Shown here: positions 1 through 11,900 of the stretch, piece after piece | How positions within the stretch are numbered: the stretch's first letter is position 1 | How the letters are laid out: every line of letters starts with the position of its first letter | Source of the DNA: Symsagittifera roscoffensis | Lineage: Eukaryota > Xenacoelomorpha > Acoela > Convolutidae | Length of the DNA: 64,000 nt | Direction: 5' to 3' | Assembly: GCF_963678635.1 (NCBI RefSeq) | Contig: NC_087071.1 | Coordinates: 24,933,821 to 24,997,820 of the forward strand | Translations under genes and position numbers: made by a program | Notes under the pieces: model-generated | The model's database searches: none | The model's input: only the letters and a program-made list of their open reading frames with translations | What the model was told of the DNA's origin: nothing

Positions 1-3000
1 GATTTCGAGCTATGAAAGTAAACTTTTACTGTAATTCCGACGGAGCTGGATCGCAAAAACATCACGTTTTCTTTAAAGCAAGTTAATCAAGCTTTGACTC
101 TGAGTAAGATCAACTACTATCAAACACGGTGTGAATTCTTGAAAAGATTGAGTTTTTTAAGCAATCAATTCGAGCTGTAAAATTCTGAAATATTTCATAT
201 AATTTCATTGACGGAACTGGATTGCAAAAAATTCACGTTTTTTAATCAATAAAATCAAGCTTTGAACCTGAAAGAGTTCATGTTATCTCTTGCAATGAAT
301 GGGCTAGCAAAAAGATTATAGTTTTTAAATGATTTATTCAAGCTTTGAAAATTTGATTTATTTCAAATAATTTCATAGACGGAATCGGCTTGCGAAAAGG
401 TTGAAAATTTAAGGCAATCAATTCGAGCTACGAAACTTTAAAGCGTTCCGAGTTATTTCATTGATGGAATCGGTTCGGAAAAAAGTTGAATATCTTAGCA
501 AGGATTTCGAGGTATGAAAGTAAACTTTTACTGTAATTCCGACGGAGCTGGATCGCAAAAACATCACGTTTTCTTTGAAGCAAGTTAATCAAGCTTTGAC
601 GCTGAGTACGATCAACTACTATCAAACACGGTGTGAATTCTTGAAGAGATTGAAGGTTTTAAGCAAGATAATCGGGCTTCGAGCTTTGAAATAATTCAAG
701 TTATCTCATAGACGGAATCGGTTTGCAAAAAAGTAGACTTGTTTAATCTGAAAGAGTTCAAGTTATCTCGTCTAAGGAATGGGTTAGCAAAAAGATGATA
801 ATTTTTAAGTGATTTCTTCAAGCTTTGAAAATTTGATTTTTTTAAGTTATCTCATAGATGCAATCGGTTACCAAATCGTTGAATTGTTTAAGCACGCTAT
901 TGGATTTTTGAAATTTTGAAATAATTCACGTAATATCATTGACGGAAACGGATCGCAAAAACATCACGTTTTCTTTAAAGCAAGTTAATCAAGCTTTGAC
1001 TCTGAGTAAGATCAACTACTATCAAACACGGTGTAGATTCGTCAAGAAATTGAAAGTTTTAAGCAAGATAATCGGTCTTCGAGATTTGAAATAATTCAAG
1101 TTATCTCATAGACGGAATCGGTTAGCAAAAATGTTGAATTGTTTAATCTGAAAGAGTTCAAGTTATCTCGTGCAAGGAATGGGTTAGCAAAAATATGATA
1201 ATTTTTAAGTGATTTATTCAAGCTTTGAAAATTTGATTTTTTAAAGTTATCTCATAGATGCAATCGGTTACCAAATCGTTGAATTGTTTAAGCACGCTAT
1301 TGGATTTTTGAAATTTTGAAATAATTCACGTAATATCATTGACGGAAACGGATTGCGAAAAATTCACGTTTTTTAATCAATAAAATCGAGTTTTGAACCT
1401 GAAAGAGTTTAAGATATCTCGTGCAATGATTGAGTTTGCAAGAAGATTATAATTTTTAAATGTTTGTTCAAGCTTTGAAAATTTTATTTATTTCAATTCA
1501 TTTCATAGACGGTATCGATTTGCGAAAAAGATGAAAATTTAAAGCAATCAATTCGAGCTTCGAAACTTTGAAGCGTTCCAAGTTAATTCATTGACGGAAT
1601 CGGTTCCCAAAAAAGTTGAAGTTCTTAGCAGGGTTTTCGAGCCATGAAATTTTGAAAATTTTAATGTAATTCCGACGGAGCTGGATCGCAAAAACTCAAA
1701 GTTTTCTTAAAAGCAAGTTAAACAAGCTTTGAACTTGAATAAGATCAAGTATTCTCAAACACGGTGTGGATTCGTCAAGAAATTGAAAGTTTTAAGCAAG
1801 ATAATCGGTCTTCGAGATTTGAAATAATTCAAGTTATCTCATAGACGGAATCGGTTAGCAAAAATGTTGAATTGTTTAATCTGAAAGAGTTCAAGTTATC
1901 TCGTGCAAGGAATGGGTTAGCAAAAATATGATAATTTTTAAGTGATTTCTTCAAGCTTTGAAAATTTGATTTTTTAAAGTTATCTCATAGATGCAATCGG
2001 TTACCAAATCGTTGAATTGTTCAAGCACGCTATTGGATTTTTGAAATTTTGAAATAATTCACGTAATATCATTGACGGAAACGGATTGCGAAAAATTCAC
2101 GTTTTTTATTCAATAAAATCAAGTTTTGAACCTGAAAGAGTTTAAGATATCTGGTGCAATGAATGGGTTAGCAAAAAGATTATAATTTTTAAATGATTTA
2201 TTCAAGCTTTGAAAATTTAATTAATTTCAAATAATTTCATAGACGGAATCGGTTTGCGAAAAGGTTGAAATTTTTAAGCAATCAATTCGAGCTACGAAAT
2301 TTTGAAGCGGTTCCGAGTTATTTCATTGACGGAATCGGTTCGTAAAAAAAATCGAACTTCTTAGCAAGGTTTTCGAGCTATGAAAAAATAATCTTTTTAT
2401 GTAATTCCAACGGAAATGGATCGCAAAAACTTCACGTTTTCTTTTTCTTAAAAGCAAGTTAACCAAGCTTTGAATTTGAATAAGTTCAAGTACTCTCAAA
2501 CACGGTGTGGATTCGCGAAGAGATTGAAAGTTTTAAGCAAGATAATCGGGCTTCGAGCTTTGAAATAATTCAAGTTATCGCATAGACGGAATCGGTTAGC
2601 AAAAACGTTGAATTGTTAAGCAAGCTATTGGAGCTTTGAAATTTTGAAATATTTCATGTAATTTCCTTGAGGGAACCAGATCGCAAAAAGGTTGAACTTT
2701 CTTAGCAAGGTTTTCGAGCTATGAAATTTAGAAAATGTTCATGTAATTTTGACGAAGATGTAATTTGAGACTAGGAGACTGGATATGAATTGTTTAAGCA
2801 AGCTAATGGAGCTTTGAAATTTTGAAATATTTCATGTAATTGCCTTGAAGGAACCGGATCGCAAAAAGGTTGAAATTTTTTAACAAGGTTTTCGAGCTAT
2901 GAAATTTAGAAAATGTTCATGTAATTTTGACGAAGATGTAATTTGAGACTAGGAGACTGGATATGAATTGTTTAAGCAAGCTAATGGAGCTTTGAAATTT

Positions 3001-4156
3001 TGAAATATTTCATGTAATTGCCTTGAAGGAACCGGATCGCAAAAAGGTTGAAATTTTTTAACAAGGTTTTCGAGCTATGAAATTTAGAAAATGTTCATGT
3101 AATTTTGACGAAGCCGGATCGCAAATATTTCACGTTTTCTTTAAATCAAGTTAATCAAGATTTGAGTTTGAAATAGTTCAAGTACTCTCAAACTTGGGTT
3201 CCTGAAATAATTGATAATTTAAGCAAGATATTCGGGCTTTGAGATTTGAAATATGTCAATTTATCTCATTGACGGAGTCGTTTAGCAAAAAGGTTGAACT
3301 TTTAAGCCAGTTATTTGAGCTATGAAACTTTGAATTTTTCAATTTAGTTCATCGAAGGATTCGGTTCGTGAAACAATTGAAAGTTTTAAGCAAGATACTC
3401 GGGTTTCGAGATTTAAAATAATTCAAGTTATTTCATAGACGGAATCGGTAAGCAAACTTTTGGAGCTGCTTCAAATGTTTGAATTATTTCATGTAATTTC
3501 ATTGACGGAACCGTATCGCAAAAAATCAACGTTTTTTATCAAGCTAATAAAGTTCTGTATCTGAAATAGTTCAGGCTATCTTGTGCAAAGAATGGGTTCG
3601 CAAAAAGATAATATTTTTCAAGCAATTTCATCAATCTTTGAAGTTTTGGTTTATTTCAATCAATTTTATAGACGGAATCGGTTCGCAGAATGGTTGAAAT
3701 TTTCAAGCCAGCTATTCGAGCTATGAGGTTTCGAACTTTTGCATGTAATTTCATAGACAGTACATAATCGCAAAAATTTTAAGTTTTTCAAGCCTGCAAA
3801 TCAAACTTTGAATCTAAAAGAGTTCAAGTAATCTCTTACACAAAATGGGTTTGCAAAAAGCTTGAAAAATTTTAGGCAAGCTGTTCGATCTTTGAAATTT
3901 TGACTGATTTCGAGTTATCGCATCGATAAAATCAGTTAGCAAAAATGTTGAATTTTTTAAGCGAGCTATTCGAGTCTTGAAACTTTGGAATCTTTCAAAT
4001 TATTTCATGGAATAAATCGGTTCGCAAGCGTTGAGATTTTGAAGCATGCCTTTTGAGTTATGAAACTTTGAAATACGTCATACATTTTATAATCGGAACG
4101 GATCGCAAAAGTTTCAATTTTTTTTTAAGCAAGCTAATTAAGCTTGTGGAACCTGA
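1..4156 (+). repeat. Satellite block 1, ~84-bp monomers with ~500/735-bp higher-order spacing
   Basis: This block is tandem AT-rich monomers, all in the + orientation, with the shared landmarks GACGGAATCGG and TCGCAAAAA. A distinctive variant monomer containing CAAACACGGTGT recurs. The GAATTC or GATTCG just after it falls at about 133, 635, 1,036, 1,769 and 2,510, giving spacings of about 502, 401, 733 and 741 bases, roughly 6, 5, 9 and 9 monomers. The segment from 1,036 and the segment from 1,769 are close copies of each other over several hundred bases, including an unusual monomer with TTGGATTTTTGAAATTTTG. The block is therefore a local higher-order array rather than random monomers. It continues off the left edge of the window. 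No open frame of interest is present. The family is not one I recognise. Confidence 0.9.
2751..3106 (+). repeat. Two 178-bp tandem units with a non-canonical insert
   Basis: Two units begin at 2,751 and 2,929, and the next partial start is at 3,107, so the period is exactly 178 bases at this landmark. Each unit carries about 30 bases (near 2,758-2,788 and 2,936-2,966) with GAGACTAGGAGACTGG, which do not fit the satellite consensus. They replace the expected GGATCGCAAAA segment. The sequence just upstream (about 2,612-2,750) is the same unit without this insert and looks like the precursor. The two copies are almost identical, which points to a recent duplication. Confidence 0.85.
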
Positions 4157-4169
4157 TCTAAACTACATT

Positions 4170-4230
4170 TCATGATTGGATAAATTAGATATTTTACCAA
4201 TGTAAAGTATTTAATATTAACCAATCATGA
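4170..4230. repeat. 61-bp imperfect palindrome (hairpin)
   Basis: Arms at 4,170-4,196 and 4,203-4,230 flank a 6-base loop, CCAATG. The outer ten bases pair perfectly (TCATGATTGG against CCAATCATGA). Aligned over 28 columns, 24 match, with three mismatches and one gap. Such a fold-back is typical of non-autonomous DNA transposon ends or internal hairpins, but a function is not shown. Confidence 0.85.
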
Positions 4231-4261
4231 TCCATCTAACTAACAATCCACTTATTTGTAA

Positions 4262-4289
4262 GTGCTGAAATTACTTGTAATTTCAGCAC
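4262..4289. repeat. 28-bp near-perfect palindrome
   Basis: The arms GTGCTGAAATTAC (4,262-4,274) and GTAATTTCAGCAC (4,277-4,289) are exact reverse complements separated by TT. A 13-base perfect arm is far beyond chance in 400 bases. It lies 31 bases to the right of the 61-base hairpin, inside the same insertion. It is unlike any satellite monomer. It could be a transposase or host-factor binding site, or half of a foldback element. Confidence 0.9.
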
Positions 4290-4559
4290 CAGAGAGATTT
4301 GAATTTAACTTAGAAATTAGTTGAACTCTCCCGAGTACTTCAGCAGCCGCAATAAACCAGTATACCCTAGATCTATTGAGCCTAGCAGAGACTAGTTAAA
4401 CAACCTGAGACTAGACAGTATAAGAGTAAGATTAGGATCGGTATTAGACTAAGAAGTTGCACGAATCTATCCGGCCGAAAATAAGATAGCGTGACGAGCA
4501 GACGGTGTACCCTATCCGAAATTACTCTATGAGTTATACCCATCGGTCCTAACTCACTT

Positions 4560-7500
4560 GGAATCTGAAATAGTTGCATACGGGGAATGTGTTCGCAAAA
4601 AGTTTTTAAGCAAGCTATTTGAGCTTTGAACAGTTGAATTATTTCAAGTATCTTCTTAGACGAATTCGGTTTGCGAAAAGCTGATTTTTAAAGCATGCTG
4701 TTTGAGCTTTGAAATTTTGCCTTGTTTCAAGGTGTCTCATAATCGGAATCGCTTAACAAAAATTGTTGATTTTTTTGAGCAAGCTAATCAAGCTTTGAAT
4801 CTTTGAAGTATTTCAAAAATTATCTCATAGAAGGAATCGGTTAGATGAAAGTTGTATTCTTTATGCAAGCTCATCAAATTTTAAATCTGTAATAACTCAA
4901 ATAATCTCATACACGGATTTCGTTAGCAAGAGGTTTAACTTTTTAAGCAAGCTATTCGAGCTTTGAAACTTTGAACATTTCAGGTTAGTTCGTCAAAAGA
5001 TTCGGATCGCAAAAAAGTTGAGATTTTTAAGCTTGATTTTTGAGCTATGAAACTTCGAAATACTTCTTTTAATTTCAAAGACGGAACTGGGTTATGAAAA
5101 GGTTGAATTTTTGGAGCAAACAATTCGAGCTTTGAAGATTTGAAATGTTTCAAGTTATTTCAAAGAAGGTATCGGTTTTTAAAAAGGTTGTTTTTATTAT
5201 GCAAGCTAATCAAGCTTTGAATCTATAATAGTTCAAGTAATCTCCTACACGGAATGGGTGCGCCAAAAGGTTGAAATTTTTAAGCAAGCTATTCGAGCTT
5301 TGAAACCTTGAACAGTTCAAGATAGTTCCTTGAAGGATTCGGTTTGCAAAAAGGTTGAGATTTCTTAAGGATAATTTTTGAGCTATGAAACTCCGAAACA
5401 CTTTTTGAAATTTTATAGACCGAACTGGGTGGGTTGCGAAAAGGTTAAATTTTTGGGGCAAGCTATTAGAGCTTGCTCCGAAAAAAAGAATTGAAATATT
5501 TCAAGTTATTCCATAGAATAAATCGGTTTTTAAAAAGGTTGTATTTTATGCAAGCTAATCAAGCTTCGAGTCTATAATAATTCAAGTAATCTCATACACA
5601 GAAAGGGTTCGCGAAAAGATTGAAACTTTTAAGCACGTATTCGACCTTTGAAACTCTTGATTATTCCAAGTTATCTCATAGACGAAACAGGTTAGCAAAA
5701 AGGTTGAATTTTTTAAGCATATTTTTTGAGCTATGGAACTTTGAAATGTTTCATGTAACCTAAGAGACAGAACCCGATCGCAGAAACTTTAAGTTTCTTG
5801 TGCAGGCTAATCAAACTTTGAATCTAAAAAAGTTCAAGTAATCTCATGCACGCTATTCGAGCTTTGAAAATATAACTTAGTTTAAGTACTTTCAAAGACG
5901 GATTCAGTTCGCAAAAACGTTGAAGGTTTTAAGCAAGCTAGTCGAGCTTTGAAACTTCTTACTATTATTTCAATTTATTTCATAGAAGGAATCGGTTTTT
6001 TGAAAAAGGTTGTAATTATTATGCAAGATAATCAAGCTTTGAGTCTCTAATAGTTCAAGTAATCTCATACACCAAATTTGCTTGCGAAAAGGTTGAAATT
6101 TTGAAACAAGCTAATCGACCTTGCATAATTGACTTTTGAATTTTTTATGCACGTTTTTCGAGCTTTGAAACATTGATTCATTCAAGGTTATCTCATAGAC
6201 GAAATAGGTTAGCAAAAAAGTTGAAATTTTTAAGCATGCATTTCGAGCTATGTAATTTCATAGACAGAACCCGATCGCAGAAATTTTAAGTTTCTTGTGC
6301 AGGCTAATCAAGCTTTGAATCTGAAATAGTTCAAGTAATCTCATACACGAATTGGGTTCGCGAAAAGCTTGAAAGTTTTAAGCAAGCTAGTCGAGCTTTG
6401 AAACTCTTTAAAATTTCAAGATATCTCATAGACGGATTTGAATCGCAAAAGTTTCAGATTTTTCAGCATGTTTTTTGAGCAATGAAACTTTGAAATATTT
6501 CATGTTGTTTGATAGAAGGAACCGGATTGCCTAAAAATTGAATATTTTACGCACGCTGATCGAGCTTTCAAAATTTAAAATTTTTCAAATGATCTCATAG
6601 ACGGAATTTGTTAGCAAAAAGGTTGAACTTGTTAGACGAGCTAATTGAGCTTTGAATCTTAAATAGTGCAGCAAAAGCATTCTGAAAAGCTTGAAACTTT
6701 TAAGCACGCTATTCGAGCTTTGAAATTTTGAATTAGTTTTAGTACTTTCATAGACGGATTCAGTTCACAAAAATGTTGAAGTTTTTAAACAAGCTAGTCG
6801 AGCTTTGAAACTTTATATTTTTTCAAGTTATCTCATAGACGGAATTGGTTCGCAGAAGGTTGAGAGTTAAAAGCATGATTTTCGAGCTACGAAATTTTGA
6901 AAAACTTCAAGTAGTTTCATAAACGGAACAGGATTGCGAAAAATATGAATATTTTAAGCACGTTGTTCGTGCTATGAAACTTTAAAGTATTTCAAATTAT
7001 CTCATAGACGGAATCGGTAAGCAAAAAGGTTGAATTTTTCAAGCAAACTATACGAGCTTCGAGACTTTGAAACATTCCAAGTTATTTCATAGAATGGTTC
7101 GGTTCGCAAATAGTTGAGTATTTTAAGCATGACTTTCGAGCTACGAAACTTTGAAAATTTTCATGTAATTTCATAAACGCGACAGGATTGCGAAAAAGTT
7201 GAATTTTTTAAGTACGTTGTTTGAGTTATGAAATTTTAAAGTATTTCAAAATATCTCATAGACGGAATCGGTAAGCAAAAAGGTTGAATTTTACAAGCAA
7301 GCTATTGCAGCTTTGAGACTTTGAAACATTCTAAGTTAATTCAAAGAAAGGTTGGGTTCGCAATAAGTGAGTATTTTAAGCATAACTTTAGAGCTATGAA
7401 ACTTTGAAAAATTTCACGTAATTTCATAGACGGAACCGGATTGCGAAAAAACAGAATATTTTAAGCACGTTGTTCGAGCTATTTCAATTGTTATTTCATA

Positions 7501-7617
7501 GAAGGAATCGGTTATTAAAAATGATATTTTTTTGGAAGCTAATTGAGCTTCGAATCTGAAGTAGTTTAACTAATCTCATACGCGGAATGGTTTCGCGAAA
7601 CACGGAATGGGTTTGTG
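4560..7617 (+). repeat. Diverged monomeric satellite, + orientation
   Basis: This is tandem monomers of about 80-90 bases with frequent small indels. Two monomer flavours alternate loosely: one with ATCAAGCTTTGAATCT followed by AGTTCAAGTAATCTCATAC, and one with ATTCGAGCTTTGAAACTTTG followed by ATAGACGGAATCGG. Occasional longer echoes occur. For example, AACCCGATCGCAGAAA appears at 5,771 and 6,268, about six monomers apart. Neighbouring copies are less alike than in the right half of the window, so the block looks old and unhomogenised. Short open frames here (for example 5,210-5,461 on the - strand) are translated repeat. Confidence 0.9.
6873..7617 (+). repeat. ~254-bp trimer repeats
   Basis: A variant monomer starting GCATGATTTTCGAGCTACG, GCATGACTTTCGAGCTACG or GCATAACTTTAGAGCTATG falls at 6,873, 7,127 and 7,380, so the spacing is 254 and 253 bases, three monomers. 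Each is followed by a monomer with TTGTTCGTGCTATGAAAC-like or related sequence, then one with GGAATCGGTAAGCAAAAAG in the first two copies. The third copy runs into the inversion border at about 7,617. A short partial duplication of GCGGAATGG sits at 7,582-7,617, right at that border. Confidence 0.75.
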
Positions 7618-8967
7618 GATTTTCAATGCTGCAATAGCTTTCTCACGTTGCTAAGTTTTTTGGCATCTGATTTGCTTCAAGAAAAATATATTGAAGTTTC
7701 ATTGCTACAATAGCTTGCTTAGAAACCCTTTATCTTTCGTCATATGAATATCTTCAGGGAATTATCTGGAATATTATAAAATTTCGTATCTAATGTTTGT
7801 TTAAGGAAATTTAACTTCTTGTCATCCGATTAGTTCTATGAAATAATTTGAAATGGTTTAAAGTATCATGGCTTGAAGGGCTTCAATCGAATAACCCTAA
7901 GTTTTCGCAAAACGATTCAATCCTTGAAATCGGTTGAAAAATTTGAAAATTTCAATGCTGGAATAGCTTGCGCAGAAAATCTTAAATTTTTCGGCATCTG
8001 ATTTGCTTCAAGAAAATTATATCGAAATTTCATAGCTACAATAGCTTGCTTAGAAACCCTTAATCTTTCGTCATTCGATTCGCTGCATGAATTTACTTAA
8101 AACATAGCAAGATTTCATAACTAAGAACTTGCTTAGAGAAATTCAACTTCTTGTCATCCGGTTAGTTCTATGAAATAAGTTGAAATGTTTCAAAGTGTCA
8201 TAGCTTGAAGGGCTTCAATCAAAAAACATTCGGTTTTCGCAAAACGATTCGCTTCATAAAAATAATTGAAATATTCCAAAGTTTTATTGCTGGAATAGCT
8301 TGCTTAATAAAAAAGTAAACTTGTCGTGACTTCATTTGCTTTGTGAAACGAAACAATTTGAAATGACTCATTTTTCATCGACTTATTAGCCTGCTTAATA
8401 CGACTAAAGCTTTTCGTTAACTGATTTAGCCTGAAGAAATTAGGTTGAAATTCTTTATCAAAATGTTTATAGGTTGAATGATCCCAGCAGAAAATTTTAA
8501 ATTTTACCTACCGATTCCTTTCCTGATAATTTTGAAATGCTTCAAAGCTGAAATAGCTTGCTTAGAAAAAAATAAAGTTTTCGCGAACCAACTCGGTCTT
8601 TTGAATACCTTCGAAAATTTCAAAAACTCATAGCTTGATTAGCTTGCTTAGAAAAACTTAAATTTTTGCGAACTAATTCGGTCTATGAAAAAATTTGAAG
8701 TATATAACTTTCAACGGTTGAAGGGTTCTAATATTAAATTGGTTTTTTTCCTATCCGAATCCTTTCATGAAAAATTTGAAATTTTTCATAGCTTTGAATA
8801 GCTTTTTTAGCTTGAAAGTTTCATAGCTTGAAACGCTCGCTTAAAAAAGTTTGTTCGCGAACCGATTCGTTCAGAAATTGAATTTTTTTATTGTTTTATA
8901 ACTGGAATAGCTTGCCTGAAAAACTTTTTGCCAGCTGATTCGTTATATGAAACAACCTGAAGTTTTT
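7618..8967 (-). repeat. Inverted block of the same satellite
   Basis: Within this block the landmarks appear reverse-complemented: AGCTGGAATAGCTTGCTTAG, TTTGCGAACTAATTCGGTC and TTGAAATGTTTCAAAG replace GCAAGCTATTC, GAATCGGTTCGCAAA and CTTTGAAATATTTCAA. Reverse-complementing 8,220-8,360 gives ordinary monomers with AAGCAAGCTATTCCAGC. The block is about 1.35 kb, roughly 16 monomers, and more diverged than most of the window. The left border lies in GGGTTTGTG/GATTTTCAATG near 7,617, and the right border near 8,967 before GCTTTGTGAAG. The orientation is + on both sides. It was probably made by an inversion inside the array or by joining of two oppositely oriented arrays. Confidence 0.85.
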
Positions 8968-11900
8968 GCTTTGTGAAGTTTTATGTTCGTAGATAAATCG
9001 ATTTGCGAAAACGCTGAGAACTTTGAGCAATAATTTTTAGCTACAAAACTTTGAAATATTTTAATTCATCTCATTGACAGAATCGGTTCGCAAAAATGTA
9101 CTTCAAAGACTGAATTGGTTAGCAAAAAAGAAGTTTCAAGCTGACTATTGGAGCTTTGAAACTTAGAAATATTTCTAGTTATTTCATAAAAGGAGTGAGC
9201 TCCTGAAAGGGTTGAGGTTTTTATGCATGCTTTTCGAGCTATGAAACTTTGAAATATATCATGTAATTTCATATACAAAAAGGATTTCGAAAATTAACAA
9301 GCTTTGATAAGCAAACTAATCAAGGTTTGACTCTTGAATAGTTCAAGTTCTGTCCTACGCGGAATGGATTCACAAAAAACTGAAGTTTTCAAGCAAGCTA
9401 TTTGAGCTGTGAAACTTAGAAGTTTTTCAAGTTATCTCATAAACGGGATCGGTTCGGAAAAAAGTTGAATTTGTTAAGCAAGCTATTCGAGCTACAAAAC
9501 GTTGAAATATTTCAAGTTATATTATGGATGGAATTGGTTAGCAAAAAAGTTAAATTTTTTAGGCACGCCATCGTGGCTTTGAAAATTTGAAATTTTTCGA
9601 AGTTATTTCAATCAAGGAATCGGTTTGTGAAAGGGTTGAGATTTGTGAGCCTGCTATTCGTTTGTGAGCACGCTATCATTAACAGAATCGGTTAGCAAAA
9701 AAGGTTGACTCTTTTAAACAGTTTTCTGAGCTATGAAATTTCAAAATTTTTAAAATTATATTAGAGACGGATTCTCGGTTTGCAAAAAAGTAGAATTTTT
9801 AAGCAAGCTGTTCGAGTCACGAAATTTTTTTACAAGCTTGTTCATAGACGGGATTGATTTGCGAAAAGGTTGATTTTTTTAAGTAATCTTTTTGAGCTAC
9901 AAAATTTTGAAAAAAAAAAATCAATTTATCTCGTAGGCGGAATCGGCAAAAGGTTGAATTTTTTGAGATGGCTCTTCGGGCTTCAAAACTTTGAAATGTT
10001 TCAAAATAATTCATAGATTGAATCGGTTCGCAAAAATTTGATTTTTTTTTCAGAACGCTGTTTGAGCATTGAAACATTGAGTTACTTTGGAACAAGCTCT
10101 CTAATAGACGGAATTGGTTAGCAAAAAGGTTCAATTCCTAAGCAAGCTATTGGAGCTGTGAAAATTTGAAAGATATCAAGTTATTTCGAAAAAAGAATCT
10201 GTTCGAGAAAATATTGAAGTTTTATAAGCAAGCTTCAATAGTTCAAGTTATCTCTTACAGGAATGGGTTTGCGAAAAGAAAGAAATTTTTAAGCAAGCAA
10301 TTTGAGCTTTGAAAATTTGAATTTTTTGAAGTAATTTCATTGATGGAATTGGTTCACAAAAAGGTTCATTTCTTAAGCAAGCTAATCAAGCTTTCAATCT
10401 GAAATAGTTCAAAAGAAATCTGAAATAGTTTGAATCTAAAATAGTTTGAAAGACAAAAATGATTTGAAAAAAGCTGAGTTTTTAGGGACGCTATTCGAGC
10501 TACGAAACTTTGAAATTTTTCGAGTAATTTCAAAGACAGACTCGACTCTTGAAAAGGTTGAGATTTTTAAGCAATCTATTCGAGCTACGAAACTTTGTAA
10601 TTTTGCTGGCTATTTCCTAGACGGAATTGGTTTGCGAACAGGATAAAATTTTAAGCGCGCTGTTCGAGCTTGGAAACTTTGATATATTTCAAGTTAATTC
10701 ATAGACGGAATTGGTTTGCAAAACTTTGATCTTTTCAAGCAATCTATTCGGGCTTCGAAAATTTGAAATAAATTAAGTAGTTTCATAGACGGAATCGGTT
10801 CGCGCAAAGGATGATTTCTTCAGCAAGCTAATCAAGCTTTGAATCTGAAATAGTTCAAGTTATCTTATTCGCGGAGTGGGTTCGTGAAAAGAACAAAATT
10901 TTTAAGCAAGCTGTTCGAGCTTCGAAACTTTGATATATTTCAAGTTATTTCATAGACGGAATCAGTTCGCAAAAAAGTTGAATTTTTGCAGCACGTTGTT
11001 TGAGCTTTGAAAAATAAAATTACTTCAAGTTATCTCATAGGCGGAATTGGTTAGCAGAGAGAGTGAAATTTTAAAGCAAGCTTTTGGAGATTTGAAACTT
11101 GAAGTACTTCAAGTATTTTCATTAAGGGAATCGCTCCGCGAAATGGTCGAGATTTTCAAGCATGCTTTTCGAGCTATGAAACTTTAAGTATATTGTTTAA
11201 TTTCATAAACGGAACTGATTGCAAATATTTAGTTTCTTTTAACGCAAGCTAATTAAGTTTTGAATCTGAAATAGTTCAAGTTATTTCATACGCTGAGTGG
11301 GTTCGCCATAAGAATAATGTTTTTCAGCAAGCTATTCGTGCTTTGAAAGTTTGAATTTTTTAAAAGAATTTCATAGAAATAATTGGTTCGCAAAAAGGTT
11401 GATTTTCTAAGCAAGCTATCAAGTTTTGAGTTTGAAATAGTTCCTTTTTTTCTAATAATTGGAATGAATTGGCGAAAAAAATGAAGCTTTGAGGCAAGCT
11501 ACTCGAGATTCGAAAGTTAGAATTTTTTAAAATGATTTCATAGAAGAAATCGGTTCGCGAAAAAGTTGATTGCTTAAGCAAGCTAATCAAGCTTCGAAAA
11601 CTTGAATTATTTCAAGTATCTTCATCGACGAAATTGGTTTGCGAAAAATGTGAATTTTTCATGCCGGCTGTTTGAGCTTTGAGCTGTGAATTGTTTCAGG
11701 TTTCTCATTGACGGAATCGGTTAACAAAACAAGTTGAATGTGTTAAACAAGCTATTCGAAGTTTGAAACTTTGATTTAATTCAAGTATCTTCGTAGCCGA
11801 AATCGGTTTGCAGAAAGTTTGAGTTTTTGAAGCAATCTATTTGAGCTACGTTACTTTCAAATGATTCAAATTATCTTATTGACAAAATTGGTTCGCAAAA

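Larger units (their letters stand above)
4157..4559. other. Non-satellite insertion, possibly a degraded mobile element
   Basis: This is the only stretch of the window that does not fit the satellite. On the left the satellite stops near GGAACCTGA (4,148-4,156). On the right it resumes with GGAATCTGA (4,560-4,568). The two differ at one of nine positions and could be a decayed target-site duplication. Inside are a long imperfect hairpin (4,170-4,230), a near-perfect palindrome (4,262-4,289) and then about 270 bases of more balanced composition. An AATAAA lies at 4,351-4,356. I see no terminal inverted repeats at the ends, no TG...CA ends, no tRNA-type A/B boxes and no credible open frame. It could be a non-autonomous transposon, a solo terminal repeat fragment or a piece of unrelated DNA. 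The class is unresolved. Confidence 0.6.

Noticed and set aside
4157-4559. Calling the insertion an LTR, a SINE or a MITE
   Set aside because: There are no TG...CA ends, no A/B boxes, no tail and no terminal inverted repeats at its borders. The hairpins alone do not decide the class.
4382-4579. 65-codon open frame on the - strand in the insertion
   Set aside because: It crosses from the insertion into satellite, has no recognisable domain, and its length is expected by chance.
7618-8967. Unrelated second satellite family
   Set aside because: At first reading the block looks different, but its reverse complement gives ordinary monomers, so it is the same family inverted.
9817-10134. Longest open frame (105 codons, - strand) as a gene
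   Set aside because: Its peptide is a translation of four tandem monomers, no domain is visible, and the same words occur in many other frames.
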